From: Terrabacter sp. Root181
GTDB taxonomy: Bacteria > Actinomycetota > Actinomycetes > Actinomycetales > Dermatophilaceae
Assembly: GCF_001428505.1 (NCBI RefSeq)
Contig: NZ_LMHU01000005.1
Location: 496,001-560,000, forward strand
Direction of reading: 5' to 3'
Length of the DNA stretch: 64,000 nt
Shown: one piece after another, positions 9,880-18,376 of the stretch
Position numbering within the stretch: position 1 is the stretch's first letter
Layout of the letters: each line of letters begins with the position of its first letter
Translations under genes and position numbers: made by a program
Notes under the pieces: generated by a model
Databases searched by the model: none
Told to the model about the DNA's origin: nothing
The model's input: only the letters and a program-made list of their open reading frames with translations

Positions 9880-10961
9880 TGGCCACCGACCCGCGCGAGC
9901 TCGCCGCGCCGACCACCCCCGACCCCGACCTCGTCGCCGTCCTCACCGAGCTCTTCGCCGACTACCGCGCCACGCGCGCCACGCCCACTGCCGTCGTCGA
10001 CCTCGACCGCGGCCTGTGGCGGCGGCTCGAGGGCCTCGGCCTGACCCGCCTCACGGGCAGCGAGTCCGCCGGAGGCAGCGGCGGCGGCTGGGTCGATGCC
10101 GCAGCCCTGCTCGGTCTCGCCGCCGCGGCGGCCGCGCCCGTGCCGCTCGCCGAGCACGACGTGCTCGGCGGCTGGCTCCTCGAGGCGGCCGGCCTTCCCA
10201 ACGACGGCGGACTGCGGACCGTATGCCGTCCCGACCCGTCCGGGGTCGCCCTCAACGTCACGTGGGCGCGCGACGCGAGCAGCATCGTGGCGCTCTGGGA
10301 GGACCGCGACGAGTGGCGGGTCGCGGATGTGGCGATCGACCGGGTCGGCATCGAGGAGCGTCGCAACCTGGCCGGGGAGCCCTGTGACACGGTCGAGTTC
10401 GACCTCGACGACCTCGAGGGTGGCACCGTCGTCGCGCACGCGATCGGCGAGCAGTTCCACCTGCGAGGCGCCCTGGCGCGCTCGGCCCAGGTCGTCGGCG
10501 CCATGGAACGCGTCGTCGAGGTGGTCCTCGAGCACGTCCGCGCCCGCGAGCAGTTCGGCCGACCGATCGGGCGCTTCCAGGCCGTGCAGCACCTCGTGTC
10601 CGACATCGCCTGCGAGACGGCCCTCGCCCGGGCCGCCACCGACGCAGCCGTCGCCCGAGCGGCCGCGTCCGACTGGCGCGACCCCGGGATGCTCTTCGCC
10701 GTCGGTGTCGCGAAGTCGTGCGTCGGGCACGCCGCGTCGGTCGTCGTCCGCGGGTCGCACCAGGCGCTCGGGGCGATCGGCACGACCCTCGAGCACGAGC
10801 TGCACACCCTGACCCGCCCGATCCTCGCCCGGCGCAGCGAGTACGGCTCGCTCCAGGACTGGGACGAGACCCTCACGGCGCTCGCCTCGTCCGCCGGCCA
10901 CGACCGCCTCTGGACCCTCATCACGACCGGCCGCGCCACACCCAGGAGGTCCGACGCATGA
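9879..10961 (+). CDS. Acyl-CoA dehydrogenase, second of a coupled pair
   Basis: A 360-residue protein. The C-terminal half has the family signature R-E-Q-F-G-R-P-I-G-x-F-Q-A-V-Q-H, while the N-terminal half is Ala-rich and poorly conserved. No S-E-P-x-x-G-S-D motif can be seen, so its FAD or substrate site may depend on the partner encoded just upstream. The start at 9879 is inside the upstream stop codon, and its own stop overlaps the crotonase start (ATGA), so three genes form one translationally coupled operon. It probably acts in beta-oxidation of a specialised acyl-CoA. Confidence 0.87.
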   Translation: MATDPRELAAPTTPDPDLVAVLTELFADYRATRATPTAVVDLDRGLWRRLEGLGLTRLTGSESAGGSGGGWVDAAALLGLAAAAAAPVPLAEHDVLGGWLLEAAGLPNDGGLRTVCRPDPSGVALNVTWARDASSIVALWEDRDEWRVADVAIDRVGIEERRNLAGEPCDTVEFDLDDLEGGTVVAHAIGEQFHLRGALARSAQVVGAMERVVEVVLEHVRAREQFGRPIGRFQAVQHLVSDIACETALARAATDAAVARAAASDWRDPGMLFAVGVAKSCVGHAASVVVRGSHQALGAIGTTLEHELHTLTRPILARRSEYGSLQDWDETLTALASSAGHDRLWTLITTGRATPRRSDA

Positions 10962-11695
10962 CCGAGATCCGCTACGACGTGACCGACGGTGTCGCGCTCA
11001 TCACCCTCGACGCCCCCGAGCGGCGCAACGCCCTCTCCGTCGAGATGGCGCGCGAGCTCATCGACGCCGCCCACACGGCCGAGGCCGACGACGAGGTCGG
11101 CGCCGTCGTCGTCACCGGCGGCGCCCACTTCTGCGCGGGAGCCGTCCGCAGCGTCCTCGCCGACACCGGCCGCGACCCCGTCGAGGACGAGGCCTACCGC
11201 AACCTCGAGACCGTCTATGCCGCGTTCACGACGATCGGCTCCATCGCGGTCCCGACCGTCGCCGCCGTGCGCGGGGCCGCCGTGGGCGCCGGGCTCAACC
11301 TGGCACTCGCCACCGACCTGCGCATCGTGTCGCGCACGGCCCGTCTGCTCCCCGGCTTCGCCCAGATCGGCATCCACCCCGGCGGCGGCCACTTCACGCT
11401 GATCAACCGGGTCGCCGGGCGCGAGGCGGCCGCGGCCCTCGGGCTCTTCGGTGACGAGGTCGACGGCGACCGCGCGGTCGCGCTGGGTCTCGCGTGGGCG
11501 GCATACGACGACGGCGACGTGCAGGAGCGCGCGACGGCGCTCGCCGGCCGCGTCGCGAAGGACCCCGCGCTCGCCCGCCGGATGGTCGCGAGCTTCCGCC
11601 GTGAGACGGCCCCCGGGGGCCTTCCCTGGGACGTCGCCGTCGAGCTCGAGCGCTCGCCGCAGATGTGGTCGCTGCGCCGCAAGCACGGGGTGTGA
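10958..11695 (+). CDS. Enoyl-CoA hydratase/isomerase (crotonase) family protein with altered active-site positions
   Basis: A 245-residue protein of normal crotonase length, with GGAGGT upstream of its ATG. The oxyanion-hole loops are recognisable (F-C-A-G-A near residue 67 and R-G-A-A-V-G-A-G-L near 110). Aligned by eye with classic hydratases, the P-E-(V/I) segment that supplies the first catalytic Glu reads G-F-A-Q-I-G-I-H-P-G-G-G here, and the second Glu position appears to be Ala. It may therefore be an isomerase, thioesterase or another crotonase activity rather than a 2-enoyl-CoA hydratase. It ends the dehydrogenase operon. Confidence 0.85.
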   Translation: MTEIRYDVTDGVALITLDAPERRNALSVEMARELIDAAHTAEADDEVGAVVVTGGAHFCAGAVRSVLADTGRDPVEDEAYRNLETVYAAFTTIGSIAVPTVAAVRGAAVGAGLNLALATDLRIVSRTARLLPGFAQIGIHPGGGHFTLINRVAGREAAAALGLFGDEVDGDRAVALGLAWAAYDDGDVQERATALAGRVAKDPALARRMVASFRRETAPGGLPWDVAVELERSPQMWSLRRKHGV

Positions 11696-11789
11696 GGCGC
11701 GCCTCACCACGAATCGGGCATTTCGGCTCGTCGGGGGCCGTGGTGCAAGGATGGGGAAGTTGGCCGTCCCCCACCGCGAAGGAGCACCT

Positions 11790-12989
11790 GTGCTGGCGTC
11801 CTACCGACCTCTCTTCGAGGTACCGGGGGCACGCGTCTTCATCACCGGCGGGCTGATCGCCCGCACGGCGGGCTCGATGTTCGGCGTGTCGGTCGTGGCC
11901 ATGGTCGCGGCGCGCACCGGTTCCTATGAGCTCGCCGGCGCCGTCGTGGCGGCCGGCATGGTCTCCTTGGCGCTCTTCGCCCCGTTCATCGGTCGCCTGG
12001 TCGACCGCTACGGGCAGCGACGTATCGCGATCCCGTTCTTCCTGTGGTCCGGCTTCTGGGCCGTCATGACGATCCTCACGTCCCTGCGCGGCTGGCCGAC
12101 GTGGTTGCTCTTCATCACCTTCCCGCTCTGCGGGGCCATCCCCAACCTCGGCACGATGGCTCGGGCGCGCTGGTCGCACATCTTCGCCCACGACGCCCGG
12201 CACCTGCACTCGGCCATGTCGTTCGAGCAGGTCATGGAGGAGGTCACCTTCGTCATCGGGCCGGTGCTCGCCATCTGGCTCTCGACGACGCTGTTCCCTG
12301 AGGCGGGGTTCGTCTTCGCGACGGCGGCCTACACCGTCGGCGTCCTCGTCTTCATCTCGGCCCGCTCCACCGAGCCTCCGGTCGTGCCGCACCACGAACG
12401 CCCCGACGAGCATGCCTACCGAGTGCCCGGTCTCATCCCGCTCGCCTTCATCATGGTGATGACCGGCGCGATCTTCGGCGTCAACGAGGTCGTGACGCTC
12501 GCCGTCTCGCAGGAGGCGGGCGCCGCGAGCGCCGCCGGCGCCATCCTCGCGTTGTATGCCGTGGGGTCGGCGTCCGCGGGACTCGTCTTCGGACACGTCT
12601 CGCACGGTCGCAACCTCGGCAAGCTGCTCATCGCCGGCACCCTCGGCATGGCGGTCCTCGAGATCCCGGTGCTCTTCGCCGAGAACCTCTGGGCGCTGGC
12701 CGGACTCATGCTGGTCGCCGGCATGGCCACGGCGCCGACGCTCATCACCACGATGAACCTCATCGAGCGGATCACGCCGAAGGCGCAGCTCAACGAGGGC
12801 ATGACCATCGTGCTGACCGGCCTCATCATCGGCATCGCAGCGGGGTCGGCCGTCTCGGGCGCCGTCGTCGACCGGGTCGGCGCGCAGCACGGCTACTGGG
12901 TCGCGATCATCGCGGGCGGCTTCGCCTTCGTCATGGCGCTGGGCACCCGCGCGTTCCTCACCCGCCGCGAGCTGCACAACCTCCGCTGA
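11790..12989 (+). CDS. Major facilitator superfamily transporter
   Basis: A 399-residue protein with 12 predicted membrane helices and the loop 2-3 signature G-R-L-V-D-R-Y-G-Q-R-R. The GTG at 11790 is preferred because AAGGAG lies five bases upstream; an ATG at 11751 is in frame but lacks a good ribosome site. The substrate is unknown; relatives are usually annotated as sugar or drug efflux carriers. It is 94 bases downstream of the acyl-CoA dehydrogenase operon on the same strand and may or may not be co-transcribed. The first 32-bp repeat block follows its stop. Confidence 0.87.
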   Translation: MLASYRPLFEVPGARVFITGGLIARTAGSMFGVSVVAMVAARTGSYELAGAVVAAGMVSLALFAPFIGRLVDRYGQRRIAIPFFLWSGFWAVMTILTSLRGWPTWLLFITFPLCGAIPNLGTMARARWSHIFAHDARHLHSAMSFEQVMEEVTFVIGPVLAIWLSTTLFPEAGFVFATAAYTVGVLVFISARSTEPPVVPHHERPDEHAYRVPGLIPLAFIMVMTGAIFGVNEVVTLAVSQEAGAASAAGAILALYAVGSASAGLVFGHVSHGRNLGKLLIAGTLGMAVLEIPVLFAENLWALAGLMLVAGMATAPTLITTMNLIERITPKAQLNEGMTIVLTGLIIGIAAGSAVSGAVVDRVGAQHGYWVAIIAGGFAFVMALGTRAFLTRRELHNLR

Positions 12990-13023
12990 GCCGGCCCCAC
13001 GGCATACGCCCCCCGCCCAAACC

Positions 13024-13165
13024 CGTCGGAAGGCCACGTGTGGCCGCCCGCGACACGTCGAAAGGCCACGTGTGGCCGCCTGCCCCACGTCGAAAGGCCA
13101 CCTCCCGGGGTCGGGAGGTGGCCTTTCGACTGCCATCAGGGGGCCGTTCGTGGCCTCTCGACGGT
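13024..13165. repeat. Repeat block A (three direct plus two inverted 32-bp-spaced units)
   Basis: The core CGTCGAAAGGCCAC (or one-base variants) begins at 13024, 13056 and 13088, exactly 32 bases apart. Two inverted cores end at 13130 and 13162, again 32 apart. The third direct and first inverted copies form a 19-bp perfect hairpin (13089-13107 with 13112-13130, loop GGGT). The block fills the gap between two convergent transporter genes. Confidence 0.9.
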
Positions 13166-13182
13166 GAGGGGGTGGGGCTGCG

Positions 13183-14925
13183 TCAGTGGCCGGCGGGGGC
13201 CACGACGACGTCCTCGTCCTTCGGAGCCGCCTGACCGGGCTTGGGGCCCAGGTCGATGTTCGGCAGGAAGAGCGTCGCGATGAACGCGAGGACGAGCACC
13301 CCGGCAGCGACGACGAAGACGACCGACATCGCGTCGGAGAAGCCGACGAGGAACGGCTTGGCGAGCGCCGGGTCGAGCTGGTTGATGAACGAGCTGTCCG
13401 ACAGGGCCGAGCCGCCAACGCCCGCACCCGAGCCGCCGGACTGCTGCGCGGCCTGGAGCTGCTCGATGAACGCCTTGTTGGCGGCGGGGTCGCCCCCGGT
13501 CGGGTTGCGCAGAGCCGCCTGGAACTCCGGGGTCGGGGCGATCGCCGCGAACGCCTCGGAGATCTTGGTGCCGGCCTGCGAGAAGAGGATCGACAGGAAG
13601 ACCGCGGTGCCGAGCGTGCCGCCGATCTGGCGGGTGAAGGTCGCGGACGACGTGGCGACGCCCATGTCGCGGCGGTCGACGGCGTTCTGCACGGCGAGGG
13701 TCAGCGGCTGGAAGTTGAAGCCGAGGCCGATGCCGAAGAAGAACATCACGATCATCGTCTTCCAGAGCGGGGTGTCCGCGCCGACGAAGTGGAAGGCGTA
13801 GAGCGACAGGACGAGGATCGCCGCACCCATGATCGGGAAGTGGCGGTAGCGCCCGGTCCGGGAGATCAGCTGACCCGAGACGATCGAACCGGCCATGATC
13901 CCGAGGGTCATCGGGAGCAGCTGGAGGCCGGCCTGGGTCGGCGACGAGCCCTTGACGATCTGCAGGTAGAGCGGGATCGCTGCGAGACCGCCGAACATGC
14001 CCATGCCGATGAAGACCGAGGCGACCGACGACGACGCGACGGTGCGGTTCGTGAAGAGGCGCAGCGGGATGAGCGCCTCCTCACCCATGGACCGCTCGAA
14101 GAGGAAGAAGGCGACGAGACCGGCGAGGCCGATGGCGTAGCAGGTGATGGAGGTCGGCGAGCCCCAGCCCCACGCGCGGCCCTGCTCGGCCACGATGAGC
14201 AGCGGCACGAGGGCGACCGAGAGGCTCAGGGCACCCCAGTAGTCGATGCGGTGGTCGAGGCGCGTGTGCCTCAGGTGCAGCGTGCGCGTCACGACGATGA
14301 GGGCGGCGACGGCGATCGGCACGTTGACGAGGAAGACCCAGCGCCAGCCGGTGACGCCGAGGATCGTCTCCTGGCCGGCGAAGAAGCCGCCGATGACCGG
14401 GCCGAGCACGCTCGAGGTGCCGAAGACGGCGAGGAAGTAGCCCTGGTACTTGGCGCGCTCACGCGGCGCCACGATGTCGCCGATGATGGCGAGGGCCAGC
14501 GAGAAGAGGCCGCCGGCGCCGATGCCCTGGACGGCACGGAAGGCCGCGAGCGACGGGATCGACCACGACAGCGTGCAGAGCATCGAGCCGATCGTGAAGA
14601 TGGTGATCGCGAAGATGAAGAGCTTCTTGCGCCCGTAGATGTCGCCGAGCTTGCCGTACAGCGGCGTCGTGATCGTGGCGGTGATGAGGTATGCCGTCGT
14701 GACCCACGCCTGGCCGGCGAGGTCGTTGAGGTCGTCGGCGATGACGCGCATGGCGCTCGCGACGATCGTCTGGTCGAGCGCGGCGAGGAACATCCCCATC
14801 ATGAGGCCGACGAGGATGGTGACGATCTCCTTGTGGGAGAGCACCGGTCGAGCGTCGGGGCCTGCGCCGGCGGGAGCGTCCGCGGTCGCGTCGACGCGCG
14901 GCGGTTCGGCGGTGGTGTCGGACAT
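13183..14925 (-). CDS. DHA2-family (EmrB/QacA-type) multidrug MFS exporter
   Basis: A 580-residue protein with 14 predicted membrane helices, matching the DHA2 family. Near residue 35 is the antiporter motif segment L-A-A-L-D-Q-T-I-V, followed by the loop signature G-K-L-G-D-I-Y-G-R-K-K. A hydrophilic insert near the C-terminal end (rich in Gly/Ser) lies before the last helix. The start is at 14925 with AGAGGA upstream. It is the second gene after marR with a 1-base gap, so drug or solvent efflux under MarR control is the likely role. Confidence 0.92.
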   Translation of the reverse strand: MSDTTAEPPRVDATADAPAGAGPDARPVLSHKEIVTILVGLMMGMFLAALDQTIVASAMRVIADDLNDLAGQAWVTTAYLITATITTPLYGKLGDIYGRKKLFIFAITIFTIGSMLCTLSWSIPSLAAFRAVQGIGAGGLFSLALAIIGDIVAPRERAKYQGYFLAVFGTSSVLGPVIGGFFAGQETILGVTGWRWVFLVNVPIAVAALIVVTRTLHLRHTRLDHRIDYWGALSLSVALVPLLIVAEQGRAWGWGSPTSITCYAIGLAGLVAFFLFERSMGEEALIPLRLFTNRTVASSSVASVFIGMGMFGGLAAIPLYLQIVKGSSPTQAGLQLLPMTLGIMAGSIVSGQLISRTGRYRHFPIMGAAILVLSLYAFHFVGADTPLWKTMIVMFFFGIGLGFNFQPLTLAVQNAVDRRDMGVATSSATFTRQIGGTLGTAVFLSILFSQAGTKISEAFAAIAPTPEFQAALRNPTGGDPAANKAFIEQLQAAQQSGGSGAGVGGSALSDSSFINQLDPALAKPFLVGFSDAMSVVFVVAAGVLVLAFIATLFLPNIDLGPKPGQAAPKDEDVVVAPAGH

Positions 14926-14926
14926 G

Positions 14927-15439
14927 TCAGTCCTCTTTCTGGGTCTTGGCTCTGGTGGAGTCGAAGGGCATCGGGGGCGGCGCTGCACCCCGGGCCCGGA
15001 GGTTGGCATCGAGCGCGTCGCCGAGCTCGCGCAGGCGGTGGACGAACTCCTCGGTGGCGGGACCGTCCCACTCGGACAGCAGGCCCTGGAACCACGTGGC
15101 GCGGCTGTCCTGGATGCGACCGAGTGACGAACGGCCGTGCTCGGTCAGGGAGACGACCCACGCCCGCCCGTCGCGGGGGTCCGCGCTCTTCTCGAGCAGT
15201 CCCGCCGCGACGAGCGTGCTGACCTGACGGCTGACGGTGGAGACGTCGTTGTGCAGCGCCGTCGCGAGCTCCGAGATGCGCACGGTCCCCTGTCCCGCGA
15301 CGACGAAGAGCACGGGGTATGCCGTGACGTCCACGCCGTCCTCGAGGCGGGGGGCGGTGTGCTTGGCCGCGACGAGGAGCTTCTGGACGCGCAGGAGCCC
15401 GAGGAAGACGTCGTTCGCCTCGTCCTTGCTCACAGCCAT
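14927..15439 (-). CDS. MarR-family transcriptional regulator
   Basis: A 170-residue winged-helix protein. The helix-turn-helix is around residues 55-85 (I-S-E-L-A-T-A-L-H, then S-T-V-S-R-Q-V), and the wing carries D-P-R-D-G-R-A, the MarR signature. The start at 15439 (MAVSKD) has AAGGAG upstream; a start 21 bases earlier lacks one. It is co-transcribed with the efflux pump and probably represses the pair through the palindrome about 25 bases upstream. Confidence 0.92.
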   Translation of the reverse strand: MAVSKDEANDVFLGLLRVQKLLVAAKHTAPRLEDGVDVTAYPVLFVVAGQGTVRISELATALHNDVSTVSRQVSTLVAAGLLEKSADPRDGRAWVVSLTEHGRSSLGRIQDSRATWFQGLLSEWDGPATEEFVHRLRELGDALDANLRARGAAPPPMPFDSTRAKTQKED

Positions 15440-15461
15440 CGCGCGCTCCTTGGTCCCCAAC

Positions 15462-15484
15462 TACTTGCTTGCAGCACGCAAGTA
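15462..15484. promoter_or_regulatory. Likely MarR operator
   Basis: TACTTGC and GCAAGTA form a perfect 7-bp inverted repeat with a 9-base spacer, in a local AT-rich patch just upstream of marR. Size and position fit an autoregulatory MarR site. Confidence 0.65.
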
Positions 15485-15672
15485 TTTGTCCGGCGGTCCG
15501 TCGTTGTCAACTCAACTGTCCAATGTTTGTCCAGCCCTCGGATCCATCTCGCCACGGACGCGGCTCATGTGGTTGTCTGTGGTCTCGCGCCCCGGGGAGG
15601 TGCGAGGATGACTGACGCGCCCAGACCGTCCAGCAGTGTGCGGAGCCGTAGGGCCAGATGTGCAGGAGTGCC

Positions 15673-16422
15673 ATGACGAGCGACGTTCCCGTCGATCCGA
15701 CGATCAACGACGCCTTCCGACAGATGTCGGCCCTGATCTATGCCGGCGCCGACGCCGGATCGATCCACCAGTCGCTCGTCGACGCCGCTCACCGGCTCGT
15801 CGAGGGCTGCGACCGTGCGTCGCTGCTCGTGCGCACGCGTGACCGCTACGTCACGGCTGCCAGCACCGACGACATCGCCCGACGCATCGACCAGATCGAG
15901 CTCGAGATCGGCGAGGGCCCCTGCGTCGACGCCATCGTCTCCGAGGCCTACCAGCACGACGCCGACCTCACCGACGCCAAGACCCCTTGGCCGCGCTTCA
16001 CGGAGCGCATCGTCGCCGAGACCCCCGTGCGTTCGGCCATCGGCTACCGCCTGCTCCTCGAGGGCGACAAGGTCGGCGCCCTCAACCTCTTCTCGGACAC
16101 CCCCGGCGGCCTGACGTCGAAGTCGGCCGACGTCGGCGCGGTCATCGCCTCGTTCGCCTCGGTGGCGCTCATGGCCATCCGGGCTCGCGAGGAGGCAGCG
16201 ACCCTCCGTCAGGGCCTCACGAGCAACCGCGAGATCGGCAAGGCGGTCGGCCTGCTCATGGCCGCGCACCACATCAGCGGCCAGGAGGCCTTCGAGCTGC
16301 TGCGCAGCACGTCGCAGGAGCTCAACATGAAGCTGGCCCAGGTGGCCTCGCAGGTCATCGAGGGCCAGGAGTCGCAGTTCGGGCACGCCGGTGGCGGGGC
16401 GACGGCCGGCTCCCCGGTCTGA
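15673..16422 (+). CDS. GAF and ANTAR domain RNA-binding antiterminator
   Basis: A 249-residue protein. Residues ~10-165 form a GAF sensor domain (E-I-G-E-G-P-C-V-D-A is typical of actinobacterial GAF-ANTAR proteins). Residues ~183-235 form a three-helix ANTAR domain with G-K-A-V-G-L-L-M-A and a Q-E-A-F-E-L-L-R helix. ANTAR proteins bind paired hairpins in nascent RNA and prevent termination. The ATG at 15673 has GGAG upstream. It is convergent with the sigma-factor gene, and the ligand is unknown. Confidence 0.9.
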   Translation: MTSDVPVDPTINDAFRQMSALIYAGADAGSIHQSLVDAAHRLVEGCDRASLLVRTRDRYVTAASTDDIARRIDQIELEIGEGPCVDAIVSEAYQHDADLTDAKTPWPRFTERIVAETPVRSAIGYRLLLEGDKVGALNLFSDTPGGLTSKSADVGAVIASFASVALMAIRAREEAATLRQGLTSNREIGKAVGLLMAAHHISGQEAFELLRSTSQELNMKLAQVASQVIEGQESQFGHAGGGATAGSPV

Positions 16423-16497
16423 CCGAAGTCCTCCGCGTCCGTCAGGCCCTCCGGGTCCGCCAGGCCTTCCGGGCCGGCACTCGCGCGTCGGGAACGA

Positions 16498-16537
16498 CGA
16501 GTGGCCCCGACGCACCTCACGGGCATCGGGACCACTC
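16498..16537. terminator. Hairpin between ANTAR gene and sigma factor
   Basis: GAGTGGCCCCGA and TCGGGACCACTC pair with one mismatch between two convergent genes. It is a likely bidirectional terminator without a T-run. Confidence 0.5.
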
Positions 16538-16554
16538 AGGCAAGCGGCGGTGGG

Positions 16555-17343
16555 TCAGGCCGAGGCCACGCCCTCCGCGGACAGCTGGCGACGCAGCTCG
16601 TCCAGCGTGCGCCGGAGCAGGCGACTGACCTGCATCGCGCTGAGCCCCATGGACTCGGCGATCTCGGCCTGGGTCATGTCGCCCCCGAACCGGAGCTCGA
16701 CGAGCCGCTGGTCGCGGGCCGGCAGGCGCTCGAGCGCGGTGCGCACGACGATGCCCTCGTCGAGCGCCGGGTCGGACCCGGAGTCGCCGCGGGCGTCGAG
16801 CAGGTCGAGGACGGGTCGACCGCCGTCGGCCGTCGTGGCGTCGAGGGAGGCGGGGCGCAGGTTGGTAGCCGCGACCTGGGCCTCCTTGACGGCCTCGAGG
16901 GTGATGTCGAGCTCGTGGGCGAGCTCGCCGGCGTCCGGGTCGTGGCCGAGCCGCTGCTCGAGCCGTGACCGGGTGTCGGTGACGAGCTGACGTCGTTCCT
17001 GCAGCTCGCGGGGCGGCCGGACGAGCCACCCGTGGTCACGGAAGTGACGACGGAGCTCCCCGGTGATGGTGGGTGTGGCGTAGGCGCCGAACTCGGTCGG
17101 CTTGGACAGGTCGAACCGCTTGACGGCCTTGAGCAGCGCGAGGAACGCGACCTGCTCGAGGTCCTCTCGGTCGAGGCCCTTGCCCGAGTAACGATGGGCG
17201 AGAGAACGGGCGAGCGGCATGTGCAGCACGGTCACGGTCTCGAGGGCGGTGGCGCGCTCGGACGCGGAGTCCGACGTGCGCAGGGTATGGATCAGCTCTC
17301 TGGTTCGCGCATCCTTGCGCGGACCCGCGGACGGGTCGGTCAT
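16555..17343 (-). CDS. SigB/SigF-type alternative RNA polymerase sigma factor
   Basis: A 262-residue sigma-70-family protein with regions 2, 3 and 4. Region 2 includes L-E-Q-V-A-F-L-A-L-L-K-A-V-K-R-F-D (residues ~73-89). Region 4 has L-R-F-G-G-D-M-T-Q-A-E-I-A and S-x-M-Q-V-S-R-L-L-R-R (residues ~210-245). No ECF-only architecture and no long region 1.1 is present, which fits the stress/sporulation SigB/F/G group. The start at 17343 has GGAG seven bases upstream. No anti-sigma or anti-anti-sigma gene is next to it, which is unusual for this group. Confidence 0.9.
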   Translation of the reverse strand: MTDPSAGPRKDARTRELIHTLRTSDSASERATALETVTVLHMPLARSLAHRYSGKGLDREDLEQVAFLALLKAVKRFDLSKPTEFGAYATPTITGELRRHFRDHGWLVRPPRELQERRQLVTDTRSRLEQRLGHDPDAGELAHELDITLEAVKEAQVAATNLRPASLDATTADGGRPVLDLLDARGDSGSDPALDEGIVVRTALERLPARDQRLVELRFGGDMTQAEIAESMGLSAMQVSRLLRRTLDELRRQLSAEGVASA

Positions 17344-17486
17344 TTCAAACTCCGATGGATCGGATCCCCGATGCGGCACTGGCTTGACCGACTCCTAGTG
17401 ACGCTAGGCCGTTGGCCACATATACACAAGGTGGACTTCGGCCCCTCAGAGGGGCTCCGAGGTGTATACGCGGGCGCGAGCAGCGC

Positions 17487-18350
17487 TCAGTGGGTGACGA
17501 CCACGAGAGCCTCGAGAACCTTCCGGGCGATCTCCTCGTCACCGGTGACGGTGTAGTGGATCTCGTCGACGCCGCGACGTCCGGCGGCCCTGCGGGTCAG
17601 GGCGTCGGTCGTGAGGTGGATCGACGTGACATCGAGCTGCTCCTCGCCCTCGGGTCGGTCGATGCCGCTGAAAAGCGCTTCCCCGTAAGGCCGCCCGTCG
17701 TTCCCGGTGATGATGCGCACCCCGCCACGGGCAACGACGGGACCGCTGACGTCGAGCACGACGGCGTGTCCGGCGCCGATGCCGGCGACCCGGGACGCGA
17801 TGCGCGGGAGGGCGGCGAGGATGTCGGCGGTGAAGACCGCGGCGCTCGCGGAGTCGAGGTTGCCGGGTCGGTCGAGGGCGGCCCGGAGGTCCTGCTCGTG
17901 CACCCAGGCGTCGACGATCCGGCGGTGCAGGTGGTCGCCGAACGTCGTCTCGGGGCCGAAGAAGCCGCCGATCACGGTGTCGATGTCGGCGTCGGACGCG
18001 CGCAGGTCGGCCACGCGCTGCGGGTGGAACTCGGCCAGCTCGGCCACGACCTCACGGCCGGAGAGGCTGCGTCGGGCCTCGACGTCGACCTCGACGAAGC
18101 GGGCGAAGTCGCTGTGGACATGCGGGTAGTCCGGCACCTCGACCTGGGGGCGTGGCATGCCGGCGAAGGACTTCTCAGCCCCGACGACGTGGGCGATCTG
18201 GTCCTTGACGGTCCAGCCGGGGCACTCGGTCTGGAGCTCGAAGTCCTCGTCTCGGCAGGAGTGCCCGAGGTCGATGATCGACTGCACGGAGTGGTCGAAC
18301 GCGTCGATCAGTCCGTTGCGGTCGTCGGGGGCGGCCGGGTGCATGGGCAT
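17487..18350 (-). CDS. Mycothiol-dependent maleylpyruvate isomerase/DinB-like family protein
   Basis: A 287-residue protein of the actinobacterial TIGR03083-type fold. The N-terminal four-helix metal-binding domain shows E-C-P-G-W-T-V-K-D-Q-I-A-H (residues ~43-55) and D-A-W-V-H-E-Q-D-L-R (~146-155), supplying the metal-binding His/Glu. The C-terminal part is an SCP2-like domain. Family members use mycothiol or bind zinc in thiol-dependent reactions; the substrate here is unknown. It is transcribed away from the CopD-CtaG gene with only 26 bases between starts, so both mRNAs must have extremely short leaders. Confidence 0.8.
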   Translation of the reverse strand: MPMHPAAPDDRNGLIDAFDHSVQSIIDLGHSCRDEDFELQTECPGWTVKDQIAHVVGAEKSFAGMPRPQVEVPDYPHVHSDFARFVEVDVEARRSLSGREVVAELAEFHPQRVADLRASDADIDTVIGGFFGPETTFGDHLHRRIVDAWVHEQDLRAALDRPGNLDSASAAVFTADILAALPRIASRVAGIGAGHAVVLDVSGPVVARGGVRIITGNDGRPYGEALFSGIDRPEGEEQLDVTSIHLTTDALTRRAAGRRGVDEIHYTVTGDEEIARKVLEALVVVTH

Positions 18351-18376
18351 GTCATCAGACTACTTACCCTTGAGGC

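Noticed and set aside
17440-17470. Hairpin CGGCCCCTCAGAGGGGCTCCG upstream of the sigma factor as terminator
   Set aside because: It lies between two minus-strand genes, but the stem is imperfect and short, with no supporting T-run; left out as weak.
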